DNA of 64,000 bases from Aptenodytes patagonicus (GCF_965638725.1 NC_134951.1:68018437-68082436); one strand, 5' to 3'; shown: positions 37,201 through 49,665, counted from the first letter of the stretch. The notes: generated by a model not told the origin, from the sequence alone. Made by a program: numbers and translations.

Positions 37201-40200
37201 ACTGTTTCATGCTACAATGCAGCAGGAACAGCAACAAGCTTTTGTCCTCAGTTCACCCTGTGTCAAAGGAGTCAAGGTTTGCCCTGTAATCCAAGCAATG
37301 CACAGAGCATAGAGCTGGGCTCCATCCTGGGCCCTGCCACGGGCTTCCTTGGACTGGTCAGAAACCTCCCCAGCCTTTGTTTCCCAGTTGCAAGGATGCT
37401 TTTCCAAATCTACTTGAATTTTAGCAAATTGTGAAAGCCTTTAGGTGTGGAACCTTGTCTTCAAGGAAAGTCTGCAATAAAGGCCCCATGACTTGAGCTG
37501 GTCCCTGTTTCAAAAGCACAGTTGCTTGTTTGCTTCATTTCTATTCCTACGTGCAGACACCCTCAGATGCCAAAGAGCCGCCCGGATAGCCTGCTTCTCC
37601 TCCCAGGCCCTGCTGAGAGGGGCTGTCTCCCAGCCCATCCCTCTGCTCAGCGCACTCGCTTCAGCTTGAGGCGAGTGAGGGCTTCCCCACGCCTGGGATT
37701 AGGTGTTGACTGTCAGATGTGATGGGAACATGGGGGAAGGCAAAACAGTTTTATGTAGGCAGCGTGGCAATGGGGAAACTTGGTGCCTGGTCTGTCCTGT
37801 GCCCCGGGTGTGATGAGTCACTGGTCTGCTGGAGAAGTTAGTTTTCCAGAGGGAGACCTGTGAGGCCAGCAGTGCAAGGCCAGTGGTAGGTGTGGTACCG
37901 GGAGAGGTCCTTTGCTGCTCAGAGACTGCTCCGACCACACCGTGTGCCTCACTGTTTTATCATTAGCTGGGGATTTTTAGCAAGTGATTTCCATTTTGTT
38001 ATTCCTCCAGAATAATAAATGGTGCTTCACAATAGCAAAAGATTCTCTGGACCCAAGAGCCTGATATAGGCAAAACAGGGAAGAAAATCTACTCCTCAGT
38101 GGAGTTCTTATGAGACTAAAGCAGAATATTTCTTTTCTCAAGAAGATACTACCTTTTGCAACATTCCCTTCTTTCACTTATCCTGTAGACATACCTGCTG
38201 CCATATATGAAGTAATTTTTTGTCCATTATAATCATACTATACTAGCCATCCTATCTTGTAGTATTGCATTAATATTCATGGACCAAAATAAAACTGGAA
38301 TGAGCTAGAACATAGTTACCCATTATTTGCCTGGAAGACAAGATGCAGGAAGGTGTACTTTCCAGATGGCAAAATCATTCATCCCTCCACTAATCTCCAC
38401 AGCCACTAAACCCTCCACACATCTTAGGAAAAGGCTGTAAGTGAATAGTATGATGTGAAAATAACTGAAGAACTGGATTCCAGTTGTCATGTGGAAATGC
38501 CTTTTCCTGATTTTTTTTCCCCAAGATCTCTATTTGCACCATGAAAATGAGCCAACCACTGCAACCTAAATTTAGAGCCTTAAGTTTGCAGTTATTTTGA
38601 TGGCAGCATCTGTACATGGAAGAGCTGCGGGGCCAGGTGGAACATAAGGTGGGCCAAGTGTAGCCATGAGTTTTTCATCTTATTGTGCATCACATTGGGA
38701 CTAGTAAAATAAAATCAGTTATTTTCTCCCAACCAAACCCACACATGTTTAAAGATCTCAAAGTCTGCAGTGGAATAAATTACACACTGAAAAAGTGTCT
38801 CAGGTCTGTGAGACACACCTTGTTCAAGAGAGGTTATATAGCCAAAAATCAAGAAAAACAAAGGAGTGCTGTGCCAGCTTCATGAAGGGATTTAACCTCT
38901 GCATTTTCTTTGCAAGCTCAGCCATGTCCCAGACAGACACATTCCTCATTGTGCTCATTATTTATCAAAAAAGTCTTTGTCTTTGTAAAGGTTCAAGCAC
39001 GTTATAGGCTTGAGACCTTTATTTGTTTCAAGTGCCAGAACGTTGCAGAGTTACAGTTTGCATCTCTCAGTCCCTCATCCTAAACTCTATTCGTTTCTAG
39101 TAAGTGTCCTAATGCACGAGATATTTTTTCCTGGAAAGGTCTATTTATTTGAGCTACATATGCTTGAAAAGCAAAAGACTTCTGAAAAAGTCTAGATGAG
39201 TGTCATATGGTTAAAGCAGAAAATCTGGACTCTTGGAGAAGATAACAGAGTGCATAAACGCTTCACATTCTCACTTTCCACAGAGTTCATAAGCTTTGCA
39301 AAAGACCTAGAGTGTGTAGATGCTTTCACAGAAGATAACTGCACTGGTGGAGTTACTCTCCTTGCTTTCAAAAAAAAAAATATTGTACAGGCATCTTGCC
39401 TTCCCTGTGAGGTTTTGAATTCTGTCAGCTTAAGCAACTATTCAGAGACCCCCAAACTCCACTGGTGCAACCAATGAAACATTCAACCTTATATAGATAT
39501 GTTAAGCCAAACAGCAGAGATTCAAGGGGAATTACAAACATTGCAGGTGGAGAATTTGATTTGAATTTGCACATTATATTGAACAACTTGCAAGAATGTT
39601 ATAATTATATCTAATTACGATAGGATGAAGATGTCTGTAGTGGATTAAGATAGCTACACTGTCCAAGTCATGTTGAGAATATTTGCTGGCGGCTGCTGGG
39701 GTACACATCCGTATCACATATGTCAGTGAAACCATCCCCACAGGAAGACCAAATTTCAGAACCTACCCAGCCTGTGGCAGATTAGGCAGGGAAGCTGAGA
39801 GTAAAGCCCAGAGGAAAGGAGATGGGAACTGTGGAATAGAGGGGGGAAAGAGAGAGTTCGTCTCAAGAAAGATGTAAAACACTTCTGTCTTTTCTGTTTA
39901 CATCACGTCTTTTGTCTCTGTGCTCGGGAAGGTTTGAAATGACACTTTGTTTATCCAGCACTGTGTTTAACTTGGCACAATACAAAGTTAAACATCCCAC
40001 AGAACGTGATGCTGCATGCTTGTTTTCTATGACCTTTCTGGAGCAGTGTGGATAAATGTAATCCCAGAATTATTAAAACCCTATGTTTCAGCACTGAGGC
40101 AGGTAGAACCAGGTTCAACAGAAGACCTGGATGCTCACAAGTGAGATGCTGTCTCGTGGCCTGGTCTTTTGGGTGGAATCCAAGACCAGCATTAGGCACC

Positions 40201-42633
40201 TGCACCCTGTGTGGGGAAAGGCAGGAGCCCCAGAAGAAAAATCCCAACCCCACACCAACTGAGCAAGGACAGGATGATAGAAAAACTGGAGGACAGGATT
40301 GGGTCTGAACACATCCCACCTCTGGAGAGAAGGTGTCTGAAGGAGGGGGCTGGAAAGGATCAGGACAGTGACATGAGTTTGCATCCTTAACGGTCAGACT
40401 ACAGCTTTCTTATGGGTCAGGGGTAACCCACCCCTGCAATGGCCGAGATCTACATTGTAATGGCATAAGCTTGCAGAGGCAGAAGCCCGACAGCGTAATC
40501 CACTGTCACTTGGCCTATGCACACATTTTTTTACATACAGCCTTTACATATTCTCCCATTGACTAAATGACTCCATTGTCCCAGACATATCTTCCTTTTC
40601 CACCTGGAAATTTTGTCCAGGAGGATTTTGAGGATTTGCTTAGGTTTTCTGGGTATTTAGTAAGCTTGAAGAGGTCAAATGATAGATGCATGCCCATTGA
40701 GAGCATAATGCAGTCATGCAGCACATGAACAGCGTTTCTAATGCTTTCAGAAGCATCAGCTGACTCTCCAATGTACGTGCTGGAGAATATTCTGCATTTG
40801 TGTACTAAGTCCAACATTTCTAACGTGTTAGAAGTGCTGGACTTATTGTGGATGTGATTCATGGCAACCCCAGACATTGCAGGATAGTCCACATAGAGGA
40901 TGACCTGCCTAGTTTGTCTGTAGGCGCTGTCCAGTGGGAAACTGTGCATACAACTGCAGAATTTAAGCATGTAAGAGTGAGGCAGGTTAAGGAAGGAAGT
41001 GAAATGCCAAACAACCAACCGTGTAGGACCTGGAAGAAAGGTGAAACTTCTCTTGTATTATCAAGAGAAGCAAGGTGAAACTTCTAAATATTTTCTGTCC
41101 AGTTAAAGCCGGCATTCATTACACAGATAGTGCCTAACCTGGAGATCAGGAGGAGGGCTCACTTTTCATGCAAACTCAGGACTGAGAAGCCCTTTGCTAA
41201 GCATCATGATCTCTCTCCTGCTCTCCAGCGCCATGTACCAGAGGCAGCAAACTGCCTTGATCTATGCCCGGCCACACAGCTGACACAGGAGCTCTGAGGG
41301 CAGGACTGGGCGCGATGCTGAACAGAGCCAGTCTTGTCCTGGAGCCCTACGCACACAGAGGCCTGCTACAATTAACTCGTTACAGCTGAATTTTGTCCAC
41401 AGAAGGTAGAGTTTGACTGTAGATTATAAACTTTCAGGAACAATTTTGAAAAGCTGTAATAAATGATCCCTGAGACTGCTTTCTGCAAGTGTTTCTATGC
41501 TCATTTTCAACAAGAGCAGCTGAGATTCTGAGACTTAGAGAAAATGATTTTCCTTTTAATTTGCATTAGCATAAATTGTAAGAACGCTTGAATTTTCCTC
41601 CTGGCTCAGGCTAACAGCCCATCACTCACAATAACTTGTTTCAGACTGCAGCCAATAGCAGATATATAGAGAAAAAAAAAAAAAAAGAAAGAGGGCACAT
41701 CTGGAGCGGTCCTTCTCTTGGCCTATTCTCCCAGACTCAATGGTTTACATCTTTTCAAGCTGAAGGTTGCACCTGGGTCAACATGTTTAATAGCATACTT
41801 AACCAAAACTCAGTACAAACAAGAAATCGTTTCATCTTTTAAAGCTTTCTTTCATAATCACATGGAGACTCTTTCACACGACCCACCCACTGGAGCAGTT
41901 TCAGAGCAGCATTCTGCAGCCTGACACTCCCTGGAATATCTTCCTACCATCTTACATTTTTACCTCCACATTTCTTGCTGGCACTCAGGACTGGCTTATC
42001 ACACTAACGCCAGGCTTACCCACGCAACTTGCTGTTTGGACATTTGATCAGCGGTAGCTGTTAAGTTTTGGAAAGCCATGATTAGTGAGAAGAGGTTACT
42101 AGCTTCTTCTAAGAGACAAAGAAAACCTTAAATGCTGTAATACTTTCTGCGCTGGTACACTACCATGTGTGGTTTTTTGTACTATGCAACCCATGATCTA
42201 AAGCAACCAGGTTTCTTTCTGCACAGGGGTGAGGGCATTTTTCTTCTTCATCCTGTTAGTCAAAAGCCTTGACATATTTCAGTGACAGTCCCCATTGCCC
42301 ATAACTTCATATATAAATGCCAGATATTAGGCGATACGGTTAGGAGAGCTGAGGGAAGATGAGCTCAGAGATGTGATCAACTGCTTCAGAGACTGCTCCC
42401 CGCCACCCTTGCAGGCGCTTACCATAACCCATGAGGGACTCGCAGCTCCATTCCCCACCCTGATCAGATCTACTGCAGCTCTCCCATAACGACGCTCGGT
42501 GCACATAGGGCAAGGTCTGCGACTCCAGCCAGCCCCTGCCCGCCAGCGCAATGATACCGAAGATGACGCCTATGCCCAGGAGCAGGGGTAGGATCCATCT
42601 GCATCGTGTGTAGTCGAGGCCGTACTTCACCAT
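28048..42633 (-). CDS. PERP: PERP paralogue, copy B (three-exon gene, 189 aa)
   Basis: This is a four-pass membrane protein of the PMP22/claudin superfamily, PERP type. In vertebrates PERP is a p53/p63 target that supports desmosomal adhesion in stratified epithelia and promotes apoptosis. The coding sequence joins 42633-42423, 28666-28523 and 28262-28048 (211+144+215 = 570 bp), with both introns phase 1 and GT-AG. Membrane segments lie at about residues 13-31, 79-100, 108-130 and 147-168. The first loop carries the family signature GRGW, then ASLW with C53 and C64. The start is chosen because its ATG has A at -3 and G at +4 and aligns with copy A and with known PERP N-termini. Intron 1 is 13.8 kb and intron 2 only 260 bp. 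Oddities are a glutamate at 159 inside membrane segment 4 and no CpG island at the promoter. Which copy is the direct orthologue of mammalian PERP cannot be decided here. Confidence 0.93.
28263..28522 (-). other. PERP: Intron 2 of PERP copy B
   Basis: A 260-bp phase-1 intron, GTAAGG to TTTCTTCAG, with a clear pyrimidine tract before the acceptor. No other feature is seen. The matching intron of copy A is 647 bp. Confidence 0.88.
28523..28666 (-). CDS. PERP: PERP copy B coding exon 2
   Basis: A 144-bp exon, phase 1 at both ends, completing codon 71 and encoding up to residue 118 ([14 protein letters not shown], then membrane segment 2, [15 protein letters not shown]). The acceptor is TTTCAG|CT at 28668-28667 and the donor GCCG|GTAAGG at 28522-28521. 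It has the same length as exon 2 of copy A, with about 39 of 48 residues identical. WGRAAAA is a strongly conserved PERP motif at this junction. Confidence 0.93.
28667..42422 (-). other. PERP: Intron 1 of PERP copy B
   Basis: A 13.8-kb phase-1 intron with donor GTAAGC and acceptor TGATTTCAG. It holds no CR1 that I can see. Points of interest inside are an unexplained 151-codon minus-strand reading frame (40563-41018), a hairpin cluster (36507-36592), an 18-bp tandem duplication (35104-35139) and a hairpin flanked by direct repeats (41038-41085). The remainder shows nothing I can name. Confidence 0.85.
40563..41018 (-). other. Unidentified 151-codon open reading frame inside copy B intron 1
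   Basis: An uninterrupted minus-strand frame of 151 codons ending at TAG. The inferred protein is mixed in composition with no low complexity (for example [41 protein letters not shown]), which is unusual for chance frames. Near its 5' part there is an acceptor-like TTAAATTCTGCAG with pyrimidine-rich DNA upstream, so an exon could start at 40953. I do not recognise a family. It may be a decayed retrocopy or mobile-element fragment, an unannotated exon, or chance. Confidence 0.25.
42423..42633 (-). CDS. PERP: PERP copy B coding exon 1
   Basis: Encodes residues 1-70 plus the first base of codon 71. It contains the N-terminal [11 protein letters not shown], membrane segment 1 and the first extracellular loop with GRGWLES, SLW and the two loop cysteines, ending in SLMGY. 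The donor reads TATG|GTAAGC, with the GT at 42422-42421. About 48 of 70 residues match copy A. The first loop lacks the N-glycosylation sequon found in copy A. Confidence 0.93.
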
Positions 42634-42850
42634 CTTCCAGGGCGGGGGGAAGCTGGCAGGATGAGGGTGGCCGTCTCTGCCACGGACTCAACAATGCGAA
42701 GCAAAGGGTGCTTCTGCAAAGCTCCTGGAAAGCGAGTGCTGGAACCTGCAAGCGTGCATGCAGATGTTTGAGAAAAGCTTTTTAATCAGGAGGGACATGG
42801 CAGGGAGGGAGGGAGGAAGGGAGCTCCACCTAGATTCAGATGAGTAAGAG
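42634..42850 (-). promoter_or_regulatory. PERP: Proximal promoter and 5' UTR of PERP copy B
   Basis: Reading upstream from the ATG on the minus strand, there is a TTAAAAA TATA-like box at 42785-42779, then a GGTGGAGCTCCC block at 42830-42819, then an AP-1-like heptamer TTACTCA (plus-strand TGAGTAA at 42841-42847). The same order occurs upstream of copy A, with identical spacing between the last two. A GGGAGGGAGGGAGG-type purine run lies between the block and the TATA-like box. No CpG island is present. The transcription start would be near 42750; this is inference. Confidence 0.5.
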
Positions 42851-44958
42851 CTGCCACTGAGCAATAGCCAGTTGAGCTGGGGAGAAGCATCAAGACTGGG
42901 TTTATCTGTGGGATCCTCTCTGCCCTGCTGACTAGGTAACAAATCAGGTGCAGTTTGCCCTCAGCATTTAACGCTTTCCTTCCTGCCACTCCCCACCAGC
43001 AGGAGCATCTCCAGCTGTGTTTACACCTTTCTGTCTCCTAAGGGATTTGCGTTATGTCAGGCGAGTACAGGAGACAAGCCAGGGAACTATTGCGTTAGAG
43101 GGTGGTTGCTTCTGAAACTTGCCACCTGGAGGTTGAAAGCTGCTTTTCTTGGACTCCATTTAAAAAGAAAATGATACCTTATTTTATACAATTAAAAAAA
43201 AAAAATCCTCTAGCTGCTATAAAGCTAAGGCAATAAAGAATGTGTGACTGCCCTCCCTCCCCATTTTGGGACATAGCTGCAGGGGAAAATAAACAACAAG
43301 GTTTACCATTAAAAATATAGTATGGTCTGGGTATAGCCTTAGTGGGAGAACAAAAACTGAGCTTTGATTTGACCGTGCCTTACGAACACTCCCTGTGCGC
43401 GGCTCTGGCTGTACGTGCACTGCCCGGGGCCTCTCAGAGCCTGCCTGCAACGTGCTGCGAGAGCAACGCGGAGATGAGCCATTACCTCGCCATGCCCCAG
43501 GAGGCCACCCAGCCCAGTGCAGGGCAGAGTTTTCTGTCAGCTCAGAAGCGATATAGCCATGTTTGGAGCACTCTCCCTTTGAACTAACACGTGCTACAAC
43601 CTAGTATTTTGGTAGGGCCCAGACGTGTTTACATCTGGAAGCAGCTGCACTCCTTCCAGATCAAGGCTGGTTTCTGTGAAACATGGTTAAGCACAGAGGA
43701 TGCAAAGTACCCTTTGCTCCCATGGTGGATTTTGTCAGGTGGGTCAGCATCCAAGTACAGACCTCATTTGCTCCCAGAGATTGGGTACTGTATTGCAGCT
43801 TTCATGGTGAAGTGACATCCATACTGAACTGCAAACGCCACAGCATTTTGCTGAATTAATATTCATAAATCAATAATGGACTACATAAATTAATAATTTA
43901 CGTTGAATTGATACACTGTACAGGGGAGTGCCTGAAGAGGCGCTGAGCTTGCACAGACCCAAACTGGAACATCCACGACAATGAGCTGCGTAGCATATTA
44001 GCCTGGCAGTAGATTAGCAGTGGTGTGGCTGCTTTGCCTCTCATTCTCTAGCCGGTGCAATTCTGGCTAGCTGAAGCATCCTGCCCACGGCTCCCCCGTA
44101 GTACAGACACGGCCCAATATCCCCGCAGTTGTGAGAGGTCCATCAGGGGCATTCAACGAGTCTCTGTGAGAGCAGGAGACATTTTTTCAGATTTGGCCTT
44201 TGAATTTGAATGTTGCTGAAAGCATAAGCCAACTATGAAGACACCTCAGCTGCTGTTTTGGGTTGGAAATGAGGAACAACCTTAAGATAAATGGATCGGT
44301 ATTTTTTGTACAGGACACTTAGGGAACCACCATTTCCTTAGAATATTATGTATCTTCCCTTGTAGTCCATATTGTGCTATCCACAAATTCAGTTATCGTT
44401 CACCTAAATATAATGTTTAAAATGCCATTTTCCAGTTCTATAAGACTGCAATATATCATTTTTTTGCATGATTTTTTAAAATATTTACATTAAAACAAAT
44501 ATAATTTGAAGCTCACCCTTAGTGCAATATGCTGGTACCTGCAAGCTGTCCAGATCTGTTTACACATGTTCTTTCTGTTACCACAGCTGAGGTAGAGATG
44601 GGCACAATAAACTCCAAAAGATTGGATTTGGATATTAAATGGTTTTTAAAAGATTATTTCAAAACCAGTCATGCATGTGGCACTAGCCTGTAGCCCTTGC
44701 TCAGCTGTCTATATCCAGTCTCTTGCCAAGTTTTAAACCTTCACAGTTACAGTTTTCTAAAAACTCAGCCTTTTTTTCTTTTCTCAGAGAAAATAGCCAA
44801 ATCAAGTTAAAGCAATTTTGTAAGCTGAAATCCAGTATGAAGTCACACACTGTCAGGTATTTGAGAGACAGTGCTTGATGAAGAATAAAATCCTCTTCCC
44901 TGCTTTTTGAATGCTCAGCCATGTTTCAGGTAGGCATTTATGACTGGAGGATTTGTCA

Positions 44959-45537
44959 TCAGTTTTTGTCATAACTCACCCTTGGACAAATGCATATTGT
45001 CACAACTGTTAGCATTTGTGAGATGATACCACAGAATGTATTTATCACGCTGTGAAAGAAAGATGAGTAGAGTTCGGTCACCATGGGTGTTTCTGCATCT
45101 TGCCCATCTTTGTCATCCTGAAGTAACTTAAAACTACAAGCAATCTTCATGTTCAATACAAGGGTAATTTGTGATATCTGGAACAGCAGAGAGGTAGATG
45201 TATTCAAAGGCGACAAAATGAAGTATATCTCCTGTAATTCTGATACTCCTATGGCAAACAGGGAAAAACGATTGAAAACTTTTGTTAAGGAGTCTGTAAT
45301 TTGCAGTGATGACCTACCCACAATGTGTTTTGTATTTTGCAGTGTATGAGCTGGGTGTTTACATGAAAGCAACTGCTTTCTCCTTTCCACTATCTGTGGA
45401 TAGTCCCTCCTGGTTAACACCAGAATCATCTGTTGAAAATGAAGATATATTATCAATGTTAAACCTGGTACTGTAGTGCACTTTCTGCATCTGAAAATAT
45501 TCCTTAACGAATCTTCATTGCTACTTGAAGTAAACAT
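44959..45537 (-). other. Unidentified 192-codon open reading frame
   Basis: The longest frame in the window, in AT-rich DNA where long frames are rarer by chance. An in-frame TAA directly precedes the first ATG. The inferred protein has three hydrophobic stretches (around residues 24-42, 93-135 and 160-182) and short words such as RRKQLLSCKHPAH and QDDKDGQDAETP. No family is recognised and no promoter or splice context supports it. It could be a remnant of a membrane-protein gene or a chance frame. Confidence 0.2.
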
Positions 45538-48500
45538 TTAAGCAGTAGGATATTGATAAAACAAACAATTCTATGGCATTAGAACTAAAAATAAAAATAT
45601 GCCCTTTGCAGACAAAGTCACAAATGGTTTTCTTAGTGTGGAAGGAGAAGCTAACAAATGACTGGCAGCACATTTTCATCCACCTTTAGTCTGCTGACCT
45701 GGTCAGCTGAGCTATATAAATGACTGGATTGACATAGGCTGACCAGCTGTTGTGCATGTTCATGACTTTTGCAGCAGGCTCATTTTTGTTCTCTGATATT
45801 CATACTGCTTATAAACAAGAAGTCCCCAGAGTTTGGTTTTTAAAAGCTTTGCTAAGATTATTTTATGATCCGTTCTCTTGTGTGCTATCTTATGTCTAAC
45901 AAGTCACCCTGAGCAATTGAGAAACATTCTGCATGAGCTATCATAAATCTTATGACTATTATTATTATCTTTATTGATACATTTACAACCATAGGTCCTT
46001 TTTTTCTGCTGATGCCGACCTGCCTTTTCCCTTTGGAGAGGGCTGTACCTTGCCTTGCAACTGGAATATTGCACTGCAGTTATTGTTATAACCGCAGCCT
46101 ATACAGTGATGCAACTCAGACAGACAAATCCTGCTTGGGCTAAATTGTACCTTCTGGTCACTCTCTGTACCCTGCATGACCTGGGCACCAAGGCAACAGT
46201 GTTCTCAATGTGACTAATGTTTCATCCATAAAAAGCACATGTAGAAAAATACCTTTAGACACCAAAAGTGTTCACAGGGTAATCCAAACTGCAATTCCTT
46301 TACGTTAATTAGAAGGATACTGGAAATGCCTTTTGAACAGGACCTGACTTTACTTCATTGCAAAATAAGAACACCCTCCTGAAAAAATGAACGCAGTTGA
46401 GACCTTGTAGTTTCCCACACACCGGGCCTTTCTGAGGCACTCTCCCATGGTGGCTGGACACTGAGGCTTGTCCGTGACGCTTGTGGTGACCTGGGAGTGG
46501 TCGGTGCTTGGTCCTGCTGCCACGTGTCTGGGAAAGCCTTCCTCTAGCTGCCTCGTGCAGAGCAGGAAAACTCTGCAGAGGTTTGAGACCTCCTCTGTTC
46601 GCTGGGCACTGAGCTTGGAGGAAAATTTCCACAGGGTTTTGTCAAGACTTTTAGCAAGAGCCGTCCAGGCCTGGCTTGCTGTCGGGCTTCCAAAGCCCAC
46701 CCCACGCGCAGCACTCACTGACTCTTATCAGTAAAGCAGGCCTGCCTCGACGAGACAAACGCTTGGGCTTAAAAGGCACTTTCTTCCTTTCCTTAGAGAG
46801 GTTACATGTGCAAAACCAGAAGATTATCACAAGAGCAGGTTTTAACAGCTGAGTTGCAAACATGAGGCTGCACCCAGGATTGATATTTCTGTGATCAGCT
46901 CAAGGCTGTATTAGAAAAACACAAAATAGGAAACCACCAAATTAGGAAAACACAAAAGTCTCTGTGTGCCTGAGCATGGATTTCATTTTCAGCTAGTTTT
47001 TGCTAAAGGTCATGGTTTCTTCAGGGTGGGTTCTGTACTGGAACAAGGTTTAATCCCCAGTTATTTCTTACCGATGCTCTGCAGAAGTGTGATGAGTTCA
47101 GCCTACCCCCCCCAACAAACAGCTGAAATCAAGGGTGTCCTGTAAACCCACCACGCAACTACCAGCTGAGATGGCTTCTGACCATTTGTAACCGTTGTGG
47201 GGGTCTGTGACTTCCTCAGGCGGCTGTCAGGAGCACAAGCTCTCTGGTGGGCACACGTGAAGCATACAGGGTTTTCATGAAATTGTGTGTAAGCAGTTAG
47301 AGTGGCACAGTGCAGCCCTGTTCTACATATGGGATAATTAAACTACTTGCTTTGGGCCCCACAACTTCTCTGTGGCATAGCTAGGCTAACTAAATAGTTG
47401 TCCCATCGTAGCGGATCGTAACAGTAACTCCTCGTAAAACATTTAGCTCAGCTGCCTTAGGAGAGGAATAAAATCAGCCTTACGTAGGTAATTCCCAGGT
47501 GCCACACCTTTGCTACTTACATTTCTCTGTCAAAGGAATGGCTTTCATTTACTGCGCCTTATGGGTCAGTTGGGAACAGCACCAGCTACTTCTTTAAGCA
47601 CTTTGAGATTTACAGATAAGACATACATACCAAGCATATCTTTAAGAGTTTCGGCCGTGAATTTTCACTTTGAGATACTCCAGCCAAATGTAGGGTTTCG
47701 CTGAAACCAAAATGTTATATGGAAATGACCTCTTCAGTTCTAAATATTTGATATGGAATTGATTTGGGAAGTAGGCTGAAATGAAAATGGTGGTCTCCTA
47801 TCAACATTTTCAACTTTTCCTATTGTCTTGATACAAAATGCCAATTACGATTTTCCTGAGTTTTGTTTTGCAAGTCGTTTTGTCTTTCTATCACAAATCA
47901 GAACAGAAACTAATTTTCAAGTATCACGATTCATCTAAATTCCTTTTTCATTATAAGTTCAGCTTATTTCTTGTCCTATGGGATTGCTAACACAAAGAAA
48001 GCTTAAAAATAGGCTATTTACTGAAAAGGGATTGTAATGGCCACACGTCAGCTCCTGTCCCAATTATATGCCTCCATGTGTATTCAAGACTATGACAGTC
48101 AACTAATGTACTTTAATCCATGATCATTTCCCAGGGCAGCACACTGGAGGACAGGAGTTAGCTGGCTTTTAGGCTCGCAGTTTCATGTGAGTGCTCACTC
48201 CAAACCTTTTTGGGCCCTCTCAAACTCAGTGAACACTGATTTCCGACGTGTCCCCTTGACTCTTAGCAATTTTTAATACTTACAAAATATTCTGTATTCA
48301 TGAAGATGTCTGTGGAAAATAGTATGTGTTGCCCACATACCCATAAATAAATAAAAAGCAGCAGTGATACCAGTCCTTCTAGTAAATATTATCCAATCCT
48401 GCAAAGATGAACCCATGAGGAATAGAATTCATAGAAACCTTTATATTTATTATATTATACAATGCATATTGCTTATCATAGATTATTATTTATTTATAGT

Positions 48501-49352
48501 TTATAGTTATTATATATATATTATAAAGCTCTAGATATGCCTGCATGTTTTCCTCTACAGTCTATTATAAATTCAGCCTTATTAAATTTAGGTATTCAAA
48601 AATCATAATAAAAAACCCTTTGGATTATTATGACAGCTCCCAAGTAATTTAACTATAATTTTATAGAGGCAAAATTTGAGGGCATTGGCTTTTTGCCTGG
48701 CATTTCTGGATGTCGAGCTCCATAGCTGGAGCAGCTTGGTCCACACCTTTGGACACCAGGAAATCCCAGACAAAAGGCTGCTTACTGTACCAGCGCAGAC
48801 CTGCGTCGTAGATGCATCAGACCTATCTTATAAATACGCTGTACATGCACAGCAAAATCAACACATTCTTGGTCAATGGGATCTACACATGTAAACTGGG
48901 GATCTACACATATAAACTGCTGCACCCGTGCAGTAAGGCTGACATATCCCAGGTGCTGTGAACTCACTGCACATGGATTTCGCTACTCCTGTACTCCTGT
49001 ACCTGTTACAGGAATCGCATTCAGAAACTCAGCATCCCTATTTTTGGCAAACATATCCTCCAGATTTGATTATACTTTATTCTGGTTGTGAATATCATCT
49101 CCCAAGTTCATTTTAAAATCTGTGCAGCTTCACCTACTGGCACTGAAAACCCTGTTTTTCAGGGTGCTGTTCCGTATTGCCAGTAACCTCCACTGCTCTG
49201 TGTTGTGGGACCAGTACCTCAGCTCTCTTGGCTGCTGTGCATCTCCTAAAGCATTTTGGTTTCCATTGATATATGTGCTTCATTCATCATTAATTTGTAA
49301 GTGTTCAATGATCTCAGCAACTCTTTTTTTTGTGCGTGTAACCTTTCCTTTT

Positions 49353-49665
49353 AGTTGTAGCGAGGTGGGTGTTGGTCTCTTCTCCCAAGTAACTAGCGAT
49401 AGGACGAGAGGAAATGGCCTCACATTGCGCCAGGGGAGGTTTAGATTGGACATGAGGAAAAAATTCTTTACTGAAAGAGTGGTTGAACATTGGAACAGGC
49501 TGCCCAGGGAAGTGGTGGAGTCCCCATCCCTGGAGGTATTTAAAAGACGTGTAGATGAGGCGCTTAGGGACATGGTTTAGTGGGCATGGTGGTGTTGGGT
49601 TGACGGTTGGACTCGATGATCTTAGAGGTCTTTTCCAACCTCAATGATTCTATGATTCTATGATA
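49353..49665 (+). mobile_element. CR1 LINE fragment, 5'-truncated, plus strand
   Basis: About 310 bp of CR1 3' end, with the ORF2 C-terminus ([38 protein letters not shown], then TAG), the 3' UTR and the terminal ATTCTATG repeat. It is close to the copy at 17975-18426 over its whole length. The 5' truncation point falls at TTGTAGCGAGG, joined to unrelated DNA. The upstream DNA happens to be open in the same frame from 49122, giving a 152-codon chimeric frame with no meaning as a gene. Confidence 0.94.

Noticed and set aside
49122-49580. 152-codon plus-strand frame
   Set aside because: Its second half is the CR1 ORF2 C-terminus; the first half is unrelated DNA that happens to be open in the same frame.
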